A DNA stretch of 34,072 nt, taken from positions 1-34,072 of the forward strand of contig JAFSDS010000076.1 of NCBI GenBank assembly GCA_017436125.1, written 5' to 3'. A program made the translations under genes and the position numbers. Source of the DNA: Oscillospiraceae bacterium. GTDB taxonomy: Bacteria; Bacillota; Clostridia; Oscillospirales; Ruminococcaceae. Under the pieces are notes generated by a model. That model was not told the DNA's origin. It saw only the letters and a program-made list of their open reading frames with translations, and ran no database searches. Shown piece by piece: positions 8,114 to 16,185 of the stretch. Position 1 is the first letter of the stretch; the number at the start of each line of letters is the position of its first letter.

Positions 8114-9339
8114 TTTGCTTCTCCTTTCTCTATTTCATCAAGGTCCTTTACACCTTTGATGACCTTATAGCTTTCGGTCTGGTCCGGAAGCTCTTTTTTT
8201 CTAAGCTTGTTTTCAAGGATCTCTTTTGTAAATTTATAAATGACCGCAAAGGTCGGAACACCGATGAACATACCGAGGATTCCGAAAATTCCGCCGCCCA
8301 CAAGGATGGCGAACATTACCCAAAGGGCCGGAAGGCCGGTGCTGTCTCCAAGGATCTTCGGGCCGATGACGTTTCCGTCAAGCTGCTGAAGAACAAGTAC
8401 AAAAATCGCAAACCAAAGCGCCTGCCAGGGATCAACCATGAGAAGTATAAGAACGGAAGGGATTGCGCCAAGGAACGGACCGAAGAACGGAATAACGTTT
8501 GTGCAGCCTATGATAAAGCTGATAAGCATTGTGAACTCAAATCCGATTATGCTCATTCCGATGAAGCAAAGGATACCGATAATAAGAGAGTCCAAAAGTT
8601 TTCCGTTGATGAATCCGCTGAAAATGCGGTGGGATTCTCTTGCAACTCTTACGAGGGTTTCCGCTGTTTCTTTTTTAAACAGGGCATAAAGCGCTTTTTT
8701 CAGCTGGGCGATTAATGTTTCCTTGCTGAACATGATATAAATAGAAAGAATTATTGCGATTACGATATCGAATACGATGGATCCTATCCTTACGGAAAGG
8801 TTTGCGATATTTGCTATCTGAGGAAGAAGATCTTCGCTGTATTCCTTGAGGAGGTTCATTGCAACTTCCGGAGTTATCTCAAACTCAAGGAAGGTGTCGA
8901 TTATCGGAAGAGAAAGGCCATAGCTGTCCGCAACATTCTTTACAAAAGCCTGAAGGCTGTCGAGGTAATGGGGAATGTTTGTAATAAGGATATTTATGCT
9001 TTCTGTAACGTCCGGCATTACGATATAGAAGAAAGCTCCGAGGACGGCGATAGTTGCTATCCAGGTTGCGATTATTGCAAGAACACGGCGAAGGCCTTTG
9101 CGCGGTTTTGTTTTTTCAACAAAGCCGCAGTGCTTTTCAAAAAACATAAGGGGACCGTTAAGAAGATAGGCAAAAATAATGCCGAATGTAAAAGGTCTTA
9201 AAATGTCGGCAATATTTGACCAAAGATCTCCCACCACATCCCAGTTTTTAAGCGTAAAATAGAAAAGGATTATAAATGCGCCTGCTGCGGCATATACCGC
9301 GGCGCGCTTTGTCATGCTTTTATTCCATTCAAACTTCAA
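8110..9339 (-). CDS. AI-2E family (UPF0118) transporter
   Basis: Polytopic inner-membrane protein of the AI-2E family, about 409 residues. Named members include the E. coli AI-2 exporter TqsA and Na+/H+ antiporter-like proteins, so the substrate is open. Hydrophobic segments start at about residues 15, 40 and 70 and continue in a C-terminal block. The family's second half is recognisable: FTMLISFIIGCTNVIPFFGP, LLMVDPWQALWFAIFVLVLQ, QLDGNVIGPKILGD and GGGIFGILGMFIGVP. I prefer TTG 9339, because AAGAAGGTG sits eight bases before it, over ATG 9369, whose only upstream AAAGG touches the start codon. It overlaps deoB by four bases. Confidence 0.88.
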   Translation of the reverse strand: MKFEWNKSMTKRAAVYAAAGAFIILFYFTLKNWDVVGDLWSNIADILRPFTFGIIFAYLLNGPLMFFEKHCGFVEKTKPRKGLRRVLAIIATWIATIAVLGAFFYIVMPDVTESINILITNIPHYLDSLQAFVKNVADSYGLSLPIIDTFLEFEITPEVAMNLLKEYSEDLLPQIANIANLSVRIGSIVFDIVIAIILSIYIMFSKETLIAQLKKALYALFKKETAETLVRVARESHRIFSGFINGKLLDSLIIGILCFIGMSIIGFEFTMLISFIIGCTNVIPFFGPFLGAIPSVLILLMVDPWQALWFAIFVLVLQQLDGNVIGPKILGDSTGLPALWVMFAILVGGGIFGILGMFIGVPTFAVIYKFTKEILENKLRKKELPDQTESYKVIKGVKDLDEIEKGEAK

Positions 9340-9503
9340 AGCTTCTGCACCTTCTTTTTTGAAAAACATCCTTTATTTTTTTCATAATATCATATTTATA
9401 TTATAAAATCCATTAAATATTTTTTAATATTGAGCATAAAAACCTTTTTATACTTTAATTTTTGGTTTTTTTATGCTATATTGAAACCAAGGAAGGTGAA
9501 ATT

Positions 9504-10349
9504 ATGGAATTTCAGGCAGAGATCATCCGGGCCATCCAATCCGTTGCAAGCCCGGCTCTTGATATAATTTTTCAGGCAATAACAATGCTCGGTGAAGATT
9601 TTTTCATTATCTTCGTCGCTACTTTTATCTATTGGTGTTTTAATAAGGAAATGGGATACTGGATGTGCTGGTGTCTTTCCCTCGGAAATCTTTTTGTAAG
9701 CACCGTTAAGGTTGCCGTTGCTCTCGAACGTCCCATCGGATATGAGGGTATCCGCACTTTAAGAGAACATACCGCACCGGGATATTCCTTCCCCAGCGGC
9801 CATACCCATGCTTCCGCAAACTTTTTCACTTCTATTGCAAGAGCGGTAAACCGCAAGCGTTTTTGGGCCCTTGCATTTATTGTTCCGGCTCTTGTTGGTC
9901 TTTCCCGTCTTTATCTCGGTGTTCACTGGCCCATTGATGTTATCGGCGGATACGTTATCGGCATTGGTCTTCCCCTTTTGCTCTGGCTTCTTTACAGAAA
10001 ATATGCGGCAAAAAAGGCATTGATGTTCTTTATAAGCACCGCGGTTTTTGTTCCGTTCTGTTTTATTTTCAGCGATGATACAAGCCTTTGGAAAAGCTTC
10101 GGCTTTGCTCTCGGTGTTGCAATCGGAGCGTTTTTTGAAACAAAATTTATCAATTTTGAAATAGACGAAGTCCCCGTAAAGAAAAAAGCTATCCGTTATA
10201 TCGGCGGCATTGTACTTATTCTTGTTGTTTATCTCGGCATGAAAGCTCTTCTTCCCACCGGGCCCATCTATTCCTTCATCCGCTATCTTTGCATACCTCT
10301 TGCGGCAACCGCCCTTTGGCCCGCAATTTTCAAAAAATATAAATTCTGA
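9504..10349 (+). CDS. PAP2-family membrane phosphatase (canonical active site)
   Basis: Integral membrane phosphatase of 281 residues, probably acting on a lipid phosphate or undecaprenyl-pyrophosphate-like substrate at the outer face. All three PAP2 signature motifs are intact: K69 with R76-P77 (KxxxxxxRP), PSGH at 97-100, and SR 134-135 with H141 and D145 (SRxxxxxHxxxD). Several transmembrane helices surround them, and the C-terminal half adds more hydrophobic segments than the minimal domain. ATG 9504 is preceded by GGAAGGTG; an upstream in-frame ATG (9462) has no ribosome site. It is monocistronic, ending at a strong terminator. Confidence 0.92.
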   Translation: MEFQAEIIRAIQSVASPALDIIFQAITMLGEDFFIIFVATFIYWCFNKEMGYWMCWCLSLGNLFVSTVKVAVALERPIGYEGIRTLREHTAPGYSFPSGHTHASANFFTSIARAVNRKRFWALAFIVPALVGLSRLYLGVHWPIDVIGGYVIGIGLPLLLWLLYRKYAAKKALMFFISTAVFVPFCFIFSDDTSLWKSFGFALGVAIGAFFETKFINFEIDEVPVKKKAIRYIGGIVLILVVYLGMKALLPTGPIYSFIRYLCIPLAATALWPAIFKKYKF

Positions 10350-10358
10350 TAAGCCGGA

Positions 10359-10388
10359 TCGGGCGGGCAAAATGCCCGCCCGCTTTTT
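10359..10388 (+). terminator. Intrinsic terminator after the PAP2 gene
   Basis: CGGGCGGGC-AAAAT-GCCCGCCCG stem followed by CTTTTT. Very GC-rich, nine base pairs. Confidence 0.88.
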
Positions 10389-10419
10389 ATGCTCATTTTT
10401 ATGAAAGGAGGTTTTTCCT

Positions 10420-11043
10420 CTGCGATACTTCATGCTCAACAAACCGAGCGGCGTTGTTACCGCCGTTACCGATAAGGAATCCAAAACGGTAATGGACTGT
10501 TTTCCTTCGGATATCAGCCCGGGGCTTTTCCCAGTCGGAAGACTTGATCGGGATACAAAGGGCCTTCTTATCATAACGGACGACGGAGATTTTGCTTTTC
10601 GCATGCTCCGGCCGGAATTTGGCATAACAAAGCGATATTTTTTCCGCGCATTCGGAGAAATAAGCGAAGAAAAAATCCAAAAACTTTCAAAAGGCGGCCT
10701 TCTTTACGGAAACGGAGAAAGCGCAAGGCCTGCTTTTCTTTCGGATATAAAAACGAGCACCGTTACAAACGATCTTGAGCATATTCCGGAAAATGACCGT
10801 GCTCACTGCATGAAAAATCCAAGCGGAAAAACTTTTTCCGCCGTTATAACCGTTACCGAAGGCAAGCGCCACGAGGTAAAACTTCTTTTAAAATCCATCG
10901 GCTGCAAAATTTTTTATCTGAAGCGCATATCCATGGGATCCTTTGTGCTCGATCCGGTGCTCAAACCCGGAGAATACCGTGAGTTCACCCCTGAAGAAAC
11001 AAAAACAGCCGAAGAATACAGAAAAATATTTATTCCGCTTTAA
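10420..11043 (+). CDS. Short RsuA/RluE-type rRNA pseudouridine synthase, apparent CTG start
   Basis: Predicted pseudouridine synthase that isomerises a uridine in rRNA. The catalytic aspartate is in FPVGRLDRDTKGLLIITDDG (about D43), and the family's C-terminal motif GKRHEVKLLLKSIGC is present. It has no N-terminal S4 RNA-binding domain, so at about 207 residues it resembles the RluE-like short form. The ribosome site AAAGGAGG (10404-10411) is 8 bases from an in-frame CTG at 10420, but 20 bases from the first ATG (10432). A TGA at 10402 closes the frame upstream. Starting at CTG yields MRYFMLNKPSG, the usual beginning of this family. The exact rRNA target cannot be told. Confidence 0.85.
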   Translation: MRYFMLNKPSGVVTAVTDKESKTVMDCFPSDISPGLFPVGRLDRDTKGLLIITDDGDFAFRMLRPEFGITKRYFFRAFGEISEEKIQKLSKGGLLYGNGESARPAFLSDIKTSTVTNDLEHIPENDRAHCMKNPSGKTFSAVITVTEGKRHEVKLLLKSIGCKIFYLKRISMGSFVLDPVLKPGEYREFTPEETKTAEEYRKIFIPL

Positions 11044-11046
11044 AAT

Positions 11047-11083
11047 AAAAACAGGCAGGGCTTCTATGGCTCTGCCTGTTTTT
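11047..11083. terminator. Terminator between pseudouridine synthase and asnA
   Basis: AAAAACAGGCAG / CTGCCTGTTTTT inverted repeat with a 13-base loop, flanked by A and T runs. It can act for both convergent genes. Confidence 0.8.
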
Positions 11084-11121
11084 ATGAAAGATATTATAAG
11101 GAGTATTATGAATGTTTCGTT

Positions 11122-12129
11122 TTAAAGAAGGTGGATTCCCTCTGCTTCACAGGATTCTATCATTTCTTCGGACCATATGGATGACTGAACTTCGCCTATA
11201 TGGCGTTTTCCCAAAAGGAGCATGCAGATTCGGGACTGGCCAAGGCCGCCGCCCATAGTTTGCGGAAGCTCTCCGGCAAGAAGCGCTTTATGGAACGGAA
11301 GATCCGCTCTGTCGTTGCATCCGGAAATCTGGAGCTGGGCATCAAGGGCCTTTGCGTCAACGCGGATACCCATGGAAGAAATTTCGAACGCGTGTTCAAG
11401 AACAGGGTTCCATACAAGGATATCGCCGTTGAGCATCCAGTCGTCATAGTCCGGAGCTCTTCCGTCATGGGGTTTTCCGCTTTTAAGCGGAAGGCCTATC
11501 TGCATAAGAAAAACCGCGCCGTATTCTTTTGTTGCGGCGTCCTCCCTTTCCTTTGGAGTAAAGGAAGGATATCTGTCCTCAAGATCCTGGGTGGAAATAA
11601 AAGTTATCTCTTCCGGAAGGAATGGCTTCATCCCGCCGAATCTTCCGCAAAGCTTGAACTGGGTTTCCTTAAGGGCTTCATAAATATCCTTTACTGCGTT
11701 TTTAAGGGTATGGAGGTTGCGCTCATCCGGGTTTATCACCTTTTCCCAGTCCCACTGGTCAACATAGATGGAATGGAGCGCATCGAGGGTTTCATCCCTG
11801 CGGATGGCATTCATATCGGTATAAAGACCGGTGCCGACGGTAAAACCGTATTTTTTAAGGGCAAGGCGCTTCCATTTTGCAAGGGACTGGACGACCTGCA
11901 CCTTTCTGCTTCCGATATCGAGGATATCGAATTCAACCGGGCGCTCAACGCCGCTTAAGTTATCGTTAAGACCGGTTTCCGGAAATACAAAGAGCGGTGC
12001 GGAAACACGGGTAAGATTAAGGGCATCCGCAAGTTCGCGCTCAAAGCTGTCCTTAATGAATTTTATTGCAACTTCTGTTTCAAGAATATTGAAATTACCG
12101 AAAGTTGCCTCTCTTTCTTCTTTATTCAC
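11122..12129 (-). CDS. asnA: Aspartate--ammonia ligase (asparagine synthetase A)
   Basis: Makes asparagine from aspartate, ammonia and ATP; cytoplasmic, class II aminoacyl-tRNA synthetase fold. About 335 residues, close to the E. coli enzyme (330). Family stretches include VSAPLFVFPETGLNDNLSG, ERPVEFDI, VQSLAKWKRLAL, YTDMNAIRRDE, DQWDWEK, and the C-terminal LPQTMGGGLGQSRICM with an ATP-binding arginine. I choose GTG 12129, preceded by AAAGGGGGC. This gives the usual N-terminus (KEEREATFGNFNILE); the ATG nine codons upstream lies at the expected transcription start. Confidence 0.95.
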   Translation of the reverse strand: MNKEEREATFGNFNILETEVAIKFIKDSFERELADALNLTRVSAPLFVFPETGLNDNLSGVERPVEFDILDIGSRKVQVVQSLAKWKRLALKKYGFTVGTGLYTDMNAIRRDETLDALHSIYVDQWDWEKVINPDERNLHTLKNAVKDIYEALKETQFKLCGRFGGMKPFLPEEITFISTQDLEDRYPSFTPKEREDAATKEYGAVFLMQIGLPLKSGKPHDGRAPDYDDWMLNGDILVWNPVLEHAFEISSMGIRVDAKALDAQLQISGCNDRADLPFHKALLAGELPQTMGGGLGQSRICMLLLGKRHIGEVQSSIWSEEMIESCEAEGIHLL

Positions 12130-12163
12130 GGATATGCCCCCTTTCGCTGCAATCATGTTTAAT

Positions 12164-12192
12164 ATTTTAACACATTAAAGCGATATAATCAA
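12164..12192 (-). promoter_or_regulatory. asnA promoter
   Basis: On the minus strand TTGATT (12192-12187), 17 bases, TAAAAT (12169-12164). Predicted start of transcription near 12157, giving a leader of under 30 bases. That is too short for a T-box. Confidence 0.75.
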
Positions 12193-12288
12193 TGATTTTT
12201 TTGTTGCAAAAAAAAATTCTTTTGCATAATATGCGGAAAAAGAAAAAAGGCTCCCTGCGGAACCTCTTTAAATTTTTAAAAAGTATTA

Positions 12289-12513
12289 TCAGCCGATTTC
12301 TTTTCCGCAATGCTGGCAGAATTTGCCCTCGTTTCTTCCAAGTCTTTTTCCGCAATGGGGACATTTGTTATAAAGAAAATCCGGAATAAGGCAGGAAAGA
12401 GTTACAACAAAACCGATTATTACCAAGGGACTGAAAAAATAGCCCGCAAGCATAATGACAAATCCAATAACCATAAGCAAATCTCTCAGATCCCGGGCCT
12501 TTTTATAATTCAA
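12289..12513 (-). CDS. Small membrane protein with C-terminal zinc ribbon
   Basis: Protein of 74 residues. Two adjacent hydrophobic segments (about residues 12-28 and 30-46) are followed by a zinc-ribbon pair, CPHCGKRLGRNEGKFCQHCG, with four cysteines in CxxC...CxxC arrangement. TTG 12513 is preceded by GGGGAGG with 8 bases spacing, and a clear promoter lies upstream, so it is a genuine small gene. Function unknown; such ribbons may bind zinc, nucleic acid or a protein partner. It ends about 160 bases from the asnA start, and asnA has its own promoter. Confidence 0.8.
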   Translation of the reverse strand: MNYKKARDLRDLLMVIGFVIMLAGYFFSPLVIIGFVVTLSCLIPDFLYNKCPHCGKRLGRNEGKFCQHCGKEIG

Positions 12514-12549
12514 AGCTATCGCCTCCCCATAAATAAAATAATTTTTTTA

Positions 12550-12578
12550 ATTATAGCATCGAGGATATTCTTTTTCAA
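12550..12578 (-). promoter_or_regulatory. Promoter of the zinc-ribbon gene
   Basis: On the minus strand TTGAAA (12578-12573), 17 bases, TATAAT (12555-12550) with an extended TGC before the -10. Confidence 0.8.
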
Positions 12579-12604
12579 TAACAAATAATTTATAGCTTCA
12601 TCTG

Positions 12605-12633
12605 TTTAATTTTATAGTATAATGTGATATACT
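12605..12633 (+). promoter_or_regulatory. Probable promoter of the murD operon
   Basis: TTTAAT (12605-12610), 17 bases, TATACT (12628-12633) with TGA in front as an extended -10. A second TATAAT at 12618-12623 offers an alternative with a poorer -35. Confidence 0.5.
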
Positions 12634-12684
12634 ATATATTTAGGCAAAAAAGAAAAACTTTCTCCAAAAACGGAGGTTTTAATA

Positions 12685-14118
12685 ATGACAAGCGCAGAAA
12701 AATTTTTTGAACAAATGAAAAATAAAAAGGTGGCCTTTATCGGCATCGGTGTTTCCCATACCGACGTTATCCGCCAGTTTGCTGAAAAAGGCATTGCCAC
12801 CGAGGCAAGGGACAAAGCCGACAGAGAAAAACTCGGCGAAACCGCCGACCTTCTTGAAAAATCCGGCGCAGTTCTTAAACTTGGCGAAGGCTATCTTGAC
12901 AATATCGATGCGGACGTTGTTTTCCGCACTCCCGGAATGAACTGGTGGAACCCCACCCTTTGCGAGCTTCGCCGTGAAGGAAAAGCGGTCACCAGCGAGA
13001 TGGAGGTCTTTTTTGACCTCTGTCCCTGCAAAAAATACGCGGTCACCGGTTCCGACGGAAAAACGACCACCACTACTCTTATCTCCGAATTTCTTGCTGC
13101 GGAGGGAAAAACCGTTCATAAGGGCGGCAACATCGGCCGTGCCCTGCTTCCGATAATCGAGGAAATCAAAGATGACGACAGAGCGGTTGTTGAACTTTCT
13201 TCCTTCCAGCTTATTTCCATGCGCACTTCTCCGGACATTGCGGTTGTTACAAACGTTGCCCCGAACCACCTTGACGTTCATAAAGATATGGAGGAATATA
13301 TCGAGGCAAAACGCAATGTTCTTCGCCATCAGAACGCTTTTTCCGTTGCGGTACTCAATGCGGATAACATTATCACCAAAAGCATGGCGGAACTTGTTCG
13401 CGGCGAACTTCGCTGGTTCAGCCACCTGAACCCCGTTGAAAACGGAGCATATCTTCGTGAGGACGGAATGCTCTGCTATTGCGAACACGGAAAAACCACC
13501 GAGCTTTTCCACAGAAGCGATATAAAAATCCCCGGCCTTCATAACGTTGAAAACTATCTTACCGCCATTGCGGCAACCTGGGGCGAGGTTTCTGTTGAAA
13601 CCATGCATTCCGTTGCAAAAACCTTTGGCGGCGTTGAACACCGCATAGAACTCTGCAGAGAATTTGAGGGCGTTAAATGGTATAACGATTCCATCGCCAC
13701 AAGCCCAACCAGAACCATTGCGGGACTTTCCTGTTTTGACCAGAAGGTTATTCTTCTTGCGGGCGGCTATGATAAAAACATCCCCTATGCTCCTCTTGCG
13801 CCGAGCCTTATTGAAAAGGTAAAGCTACTTATTCTTTGCGGACCCACCGCACCGAAAATTGCGGAGGCACTTCAGAATCATCCGGATTATTCCGGCGAAC
13901 CGGAAGTTATGTTTGTTGAGGATATGGAAGAGGCGGTTTCCACCGCTTATGCATACGCAGAAGAGGGCGATATCGTAACCCTTTCTCCCGCTTCCGCAAG
14001 TTTTGACCGTTACCGCAACTTTGAACTCCGCGGAAAACATTTCAAGGAACTTGTTTCAAAAATCGGTCAGGTGGAAGGCCTTTCCGCAGAGGAACTTTGG
14101 CCCGATTACAAGGTTTAA
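12685..14118 (+). CDS. murD: UDP-N-acetylmuramoylalanine--D-glutamate ligase
   Basis: Cytoplasmic Mur ligase that adds D-glutamate to UDP-MurNAc-L-Ala in peptidoglycan precursor synthesis. 477 residues, slightly longer than typical (~450). The N-terminal UDP-binding domain starts VAFIGIGVSHTDVI. The ATP P-loop is GSDGKTTT (122-129). VELSSFQL follows, then NVAPNHLDVH with a metal-binding histidine. NDSIATSPTRTIAGL is typical of MurD, and the C-terminal domain holds LLAGGYDKNIPY and LSPASASFDRY. ATG 12685 follows CGGAGG. It is the first gene of a five-gene operon and lies outside any dcw cluster visible here. Confidence 0.95.
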   Translation: MTSAEKFFEQMKNKKVAFIGIGVSHTDVIRQFAEKGIATEARDKADREKLGETADLLEKSGAVLKLGEGYLDNIDADVVFRTPGMNWWNPTLCELRREGKAVTSEMEVFFDLCPCKKYAVTGSDGKTTTTTLISEFLAAEGKTVHKGGNIGRALLPIIEEIKDDDRAVVELSSFQLISMRTSPDIAVVTNVAPNHLDVHKDMEEYIEAKRNVLRHQNAFSVAVLNADNIITKSMAELVRGELRWFSHLNPVENGAYLREDGMLCYCEHGKTTELFHRSDIKIPGLHNVENYLTAIAATWGEVSVETMHSVAKTFGGVEHRIELCREFEGVKWYNDSIATSPTRTIAGLSCFDQKVILLAGGYDKNIPYAPLAPSLIEKVKLLILCGPTAPKIAEALQNHPDYSGEPEVMFVEDMEEAVSTAYAYAEEGDIVTLSPASASFDRYRNFELRGKHFKELVSKIGQVEGLSAEELWPDYKV

Positions 14119-14128
14119 GGAGGAAAAC

Positions 14129-15151
14129 ATGGATACAAAGGAAATGCTTATAAAACTTTCTTCCGTTGACGGAAACTCCGGCGACGAAAAACTTGCGGCA
14201 AAAGCCGCAGTTGAAATCCTTTCCGCATACGGAAAAACCTACATAGACAACCTTGGAAGCGTTATCTGCGAAGTTGCGCCGAAGAAAAACGGCCGCCACG
14301 TTATGCTTGACGCCCACCTTGATCAGATCGCGCTCATGGTAATAAATATTGAGGAAAACGGATTTTTGCGCACCTATCCCTGCGGCGGAATCGACCGCAG
14401 AGGAATTTACGGAACAAAGGTCCGCGTTCTTGGAAAAGACGGGGAATACCTCGGAATCGTATGCAATGTTCCTCCCCACCTTAAAGACGTTAACGAAAAG
14501 AACCCCGAAAGGGACGAAATTTTCATTGATATCGGCTTCAATAAAGAAGAAACAGAAAAACGCGTCCGCCTTGGGGACCGCGTTATGATGTGCGGAAGAT
14601 GGAGCGAAATCGGAAACGGATACGTCACCGGCCCCGCTCTTGATGACAGAAGCGGCTGCGTAACCATTCTTGAAGCCCTTGAAATCCTTAAAGATAAAGA
14701 ACTCCCCTGCGGACTTACCGCTGTTTTCTCCACCCGTGAGGAAACCGGAGGCCAGGGCGCAGGCGCCGCTGCTTTTGCGGTAGCTCCCACAGAAGCTGTT
14801 GAAATCGACGTTGGCTTTGGTAAGACCCCGGATACCACCGAAATCAACTCCAAGGCCATGAAAAAGGGTCCTGTAGTTGCTTTTCATCCGACCCTTGATA
14901 TTGAAATTTCCAGAAAACTCATCGCTCTTGCTGAAAAGAATGATATTCCCTTCCAGGTCGAAGCCTACGGCGGAAGTTCCACCGGAACAAATGCCGACGA
15001 TATCGCTTCTGCCGGACCGGGAGTCCGCACCGGACTTATCTCCATTCCCCAGCAGTATATGCACAGCATAATCGAAAAAATTTCCGTTGATGACGTAAAA
15101 AATGTCGGCAGGCTTCTTGCTGCATTCGTAATGGAAGGAGGAAATGAATGA
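14129..15151 (+). CDS. M42 family metallopeptidase (paralogue 1)
   Basis: Predicted dodecameric cytoplasmic aminopeptidase that trims short peptides, 340 residues, the usual length. All metal and catalytic positions are visible: DAHLDQ (His ligand), GPALDDRSG (bridging Asp), TREETGGQGA (catalytic and ligand Glu), EIDVGFG (Asp ligand) and PQQYMHS (C-terminal His). ATG 14129 follows AAGGAGG, 10 bases after murD. The next gene is a second, clearly different M42 protein that starts within this one's stop codon, so the two may assemble or act together. Confidence 0.92.
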   Translation: MDTKEMLIKLSSVDGNSGDEKLAAKAAVEILSAYGKTYIDNLGSVICEVAPKKNGRHVMLDAHLDQIALMVINIEENGFLRTYPCGGIDRRGIYGTKVRVLGKDGEYLGIVCNVPPHLKDVNEKNPERDEIFIDIGFNKEETEKRVRLGDRVMMCGRWSEIGNGYVTGPALDDRSGCVTILEALEILKDKELPCGLTAVFSTREETGGQGAGAAAFAVAPTEAVEIDVGFGKTPDTTEINSKAMKKGPVVAFHPTLDIEISRKLIALAEKNDIPFQVEAYGGSSTGTNADDIASAGPGVRTGLISIPQQYMHSIIEKISVDDVKNVGRLLAAFVMEGGNE

Positions 15152-16185
15152 TGAAAACTTTCCTCGAAAATCTTGAGGCGCTTTCTCTTGCTGCCGGAAC
15201 TTCCGGTGATGAAAGCGCAGTAAGAAAAATCATATATAACGAGGTTATCTCCTATCCCGGCTGTTTTGTAAAAACCGATAACGCCGGAAACCTTATCGTT
15301 AGCAAAAAAGGCAAAAAGGAACCGAAAAACAAACTCATGCTCTCCGCCCACATGGACGAAGTCGGTTTCATCATCACCCATATTGATGAAAACGGTTTTC
15401 TTAAATTCAGCAACGTCGGCGGAATCGACAGCCGCGTTATAGTCGGAAAACGCCTTCTCGTCGGTGAAAATAAAATCCCCGGACTTCTTGGAAGCAAGGC
15501 TATACACCTTGTTAAAAAAGAGGAATTCGATAATCCCACCAAGACAAACGACCTTTATATCGACATCGGTGCAGATACCAAAGAAGAGGCAGAAAAGCTT
15601 GTAAAACTCGGCGACAGAGCTGTTTTTGACAGCGATTTTGAAAAGTTCGGCAATAACTGCGTTATGGGTAAGGCTCTTGATGACAGAGCCGGCTGCGCCG
15701 TTCTCATGGAACTTCTTAAAGATGAGGCGGAATATAACTTTACCGTCTGCTTCACCACCAGGGAGGAAGTTGGCGGAAACAGCGCCGGAAACGCCGCCTT
15801 TACCGTCGATCCCGATATCGCCGTTGTTGTTGAAGCAACCACCGCAGGCGACGTTCCCTGTGTTCCCGGTGATAAATTTATCTGCAAACAGGGCCAGGGA
15901 CCGGTTGTTTCCTTCCGTGATAACGGAACCCTTTATGATATGGAACTTTATCATCATGTAATGGACCTTTGTAAGGAAAACAACATCCCCGCCCAGACAA
16001 AACACGGCATCTGCGGCTTTAATGATGCAAAATTCATCCACCAGGCAAGAGGAGGCATCCGCCCTGTTGCTGTTTCTCTTCCTGCAAGATACATCCACAG
16101 CCCCTATGCGACCATCGACCTTACCGACGCGGAAAACACGATCTCCCTCATAAAGATTTTGAGCAGGGAGCTTTGTGAAATATGA
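15148..16185 (+). CDS. M42 family metallopeptidase (paralogue 2)
   Basis: Second M42 aminopeptidase, 345 residues. Active-site motifs are complete: SAHMDEVGF, GKALDDRAG, TREEVGGNSAG, VVEATTAGDVP (Glu where paralogue 1 has Asp, a known subgroup difference) and ARYIHSPYA. ATG 15148 lies six bases after AAGGAGG and overlaps the preceding stop (ATGA); ATG 15151, one codon later, is equally possible. Its own last codons overlap the next gene by four bases, so translation along the operon is probably coupled. Cytoplasmic; the substrate preference cannot be read from sequence. Confidence 0.92.
   Translation: MMKTFLENLEALSLAAGTSGDESAVRKIIYNEVISYPGCFVKTDNAGNLIVSKKGKKEPKNKLMLSAHMDEVGFIITHIDENGFLKFSNVGGIDSRVIVGKRLLVGENKIPGLLGSKAIHLVKKEEFDNPTKTNDLYIDIGADTKEEAEKLVKLGDRAVFDSDFEKFGNNCVMGKALDDRAGCAVLMELLKDEAEYNFTVCFTTREEVGGNSAGNAAFTVDPDIAVVVEATTAGDVPCVPGDKFICKQGQGPVVSFRDNGTLYDMELYHHVMDLCKENNIPAQTKHGICGFNDAKFIHQARGGIRPVAVSLPARYIHSPYATIDLTDAENTISLIKILSRELCEI

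Noticed and set aside
12129-12157. T-box or asparagine-responsive leader in front of asnA
   Set aside because: The predicted transcript leader is under 30 bases, too short for a T-box or any known riboswitch.
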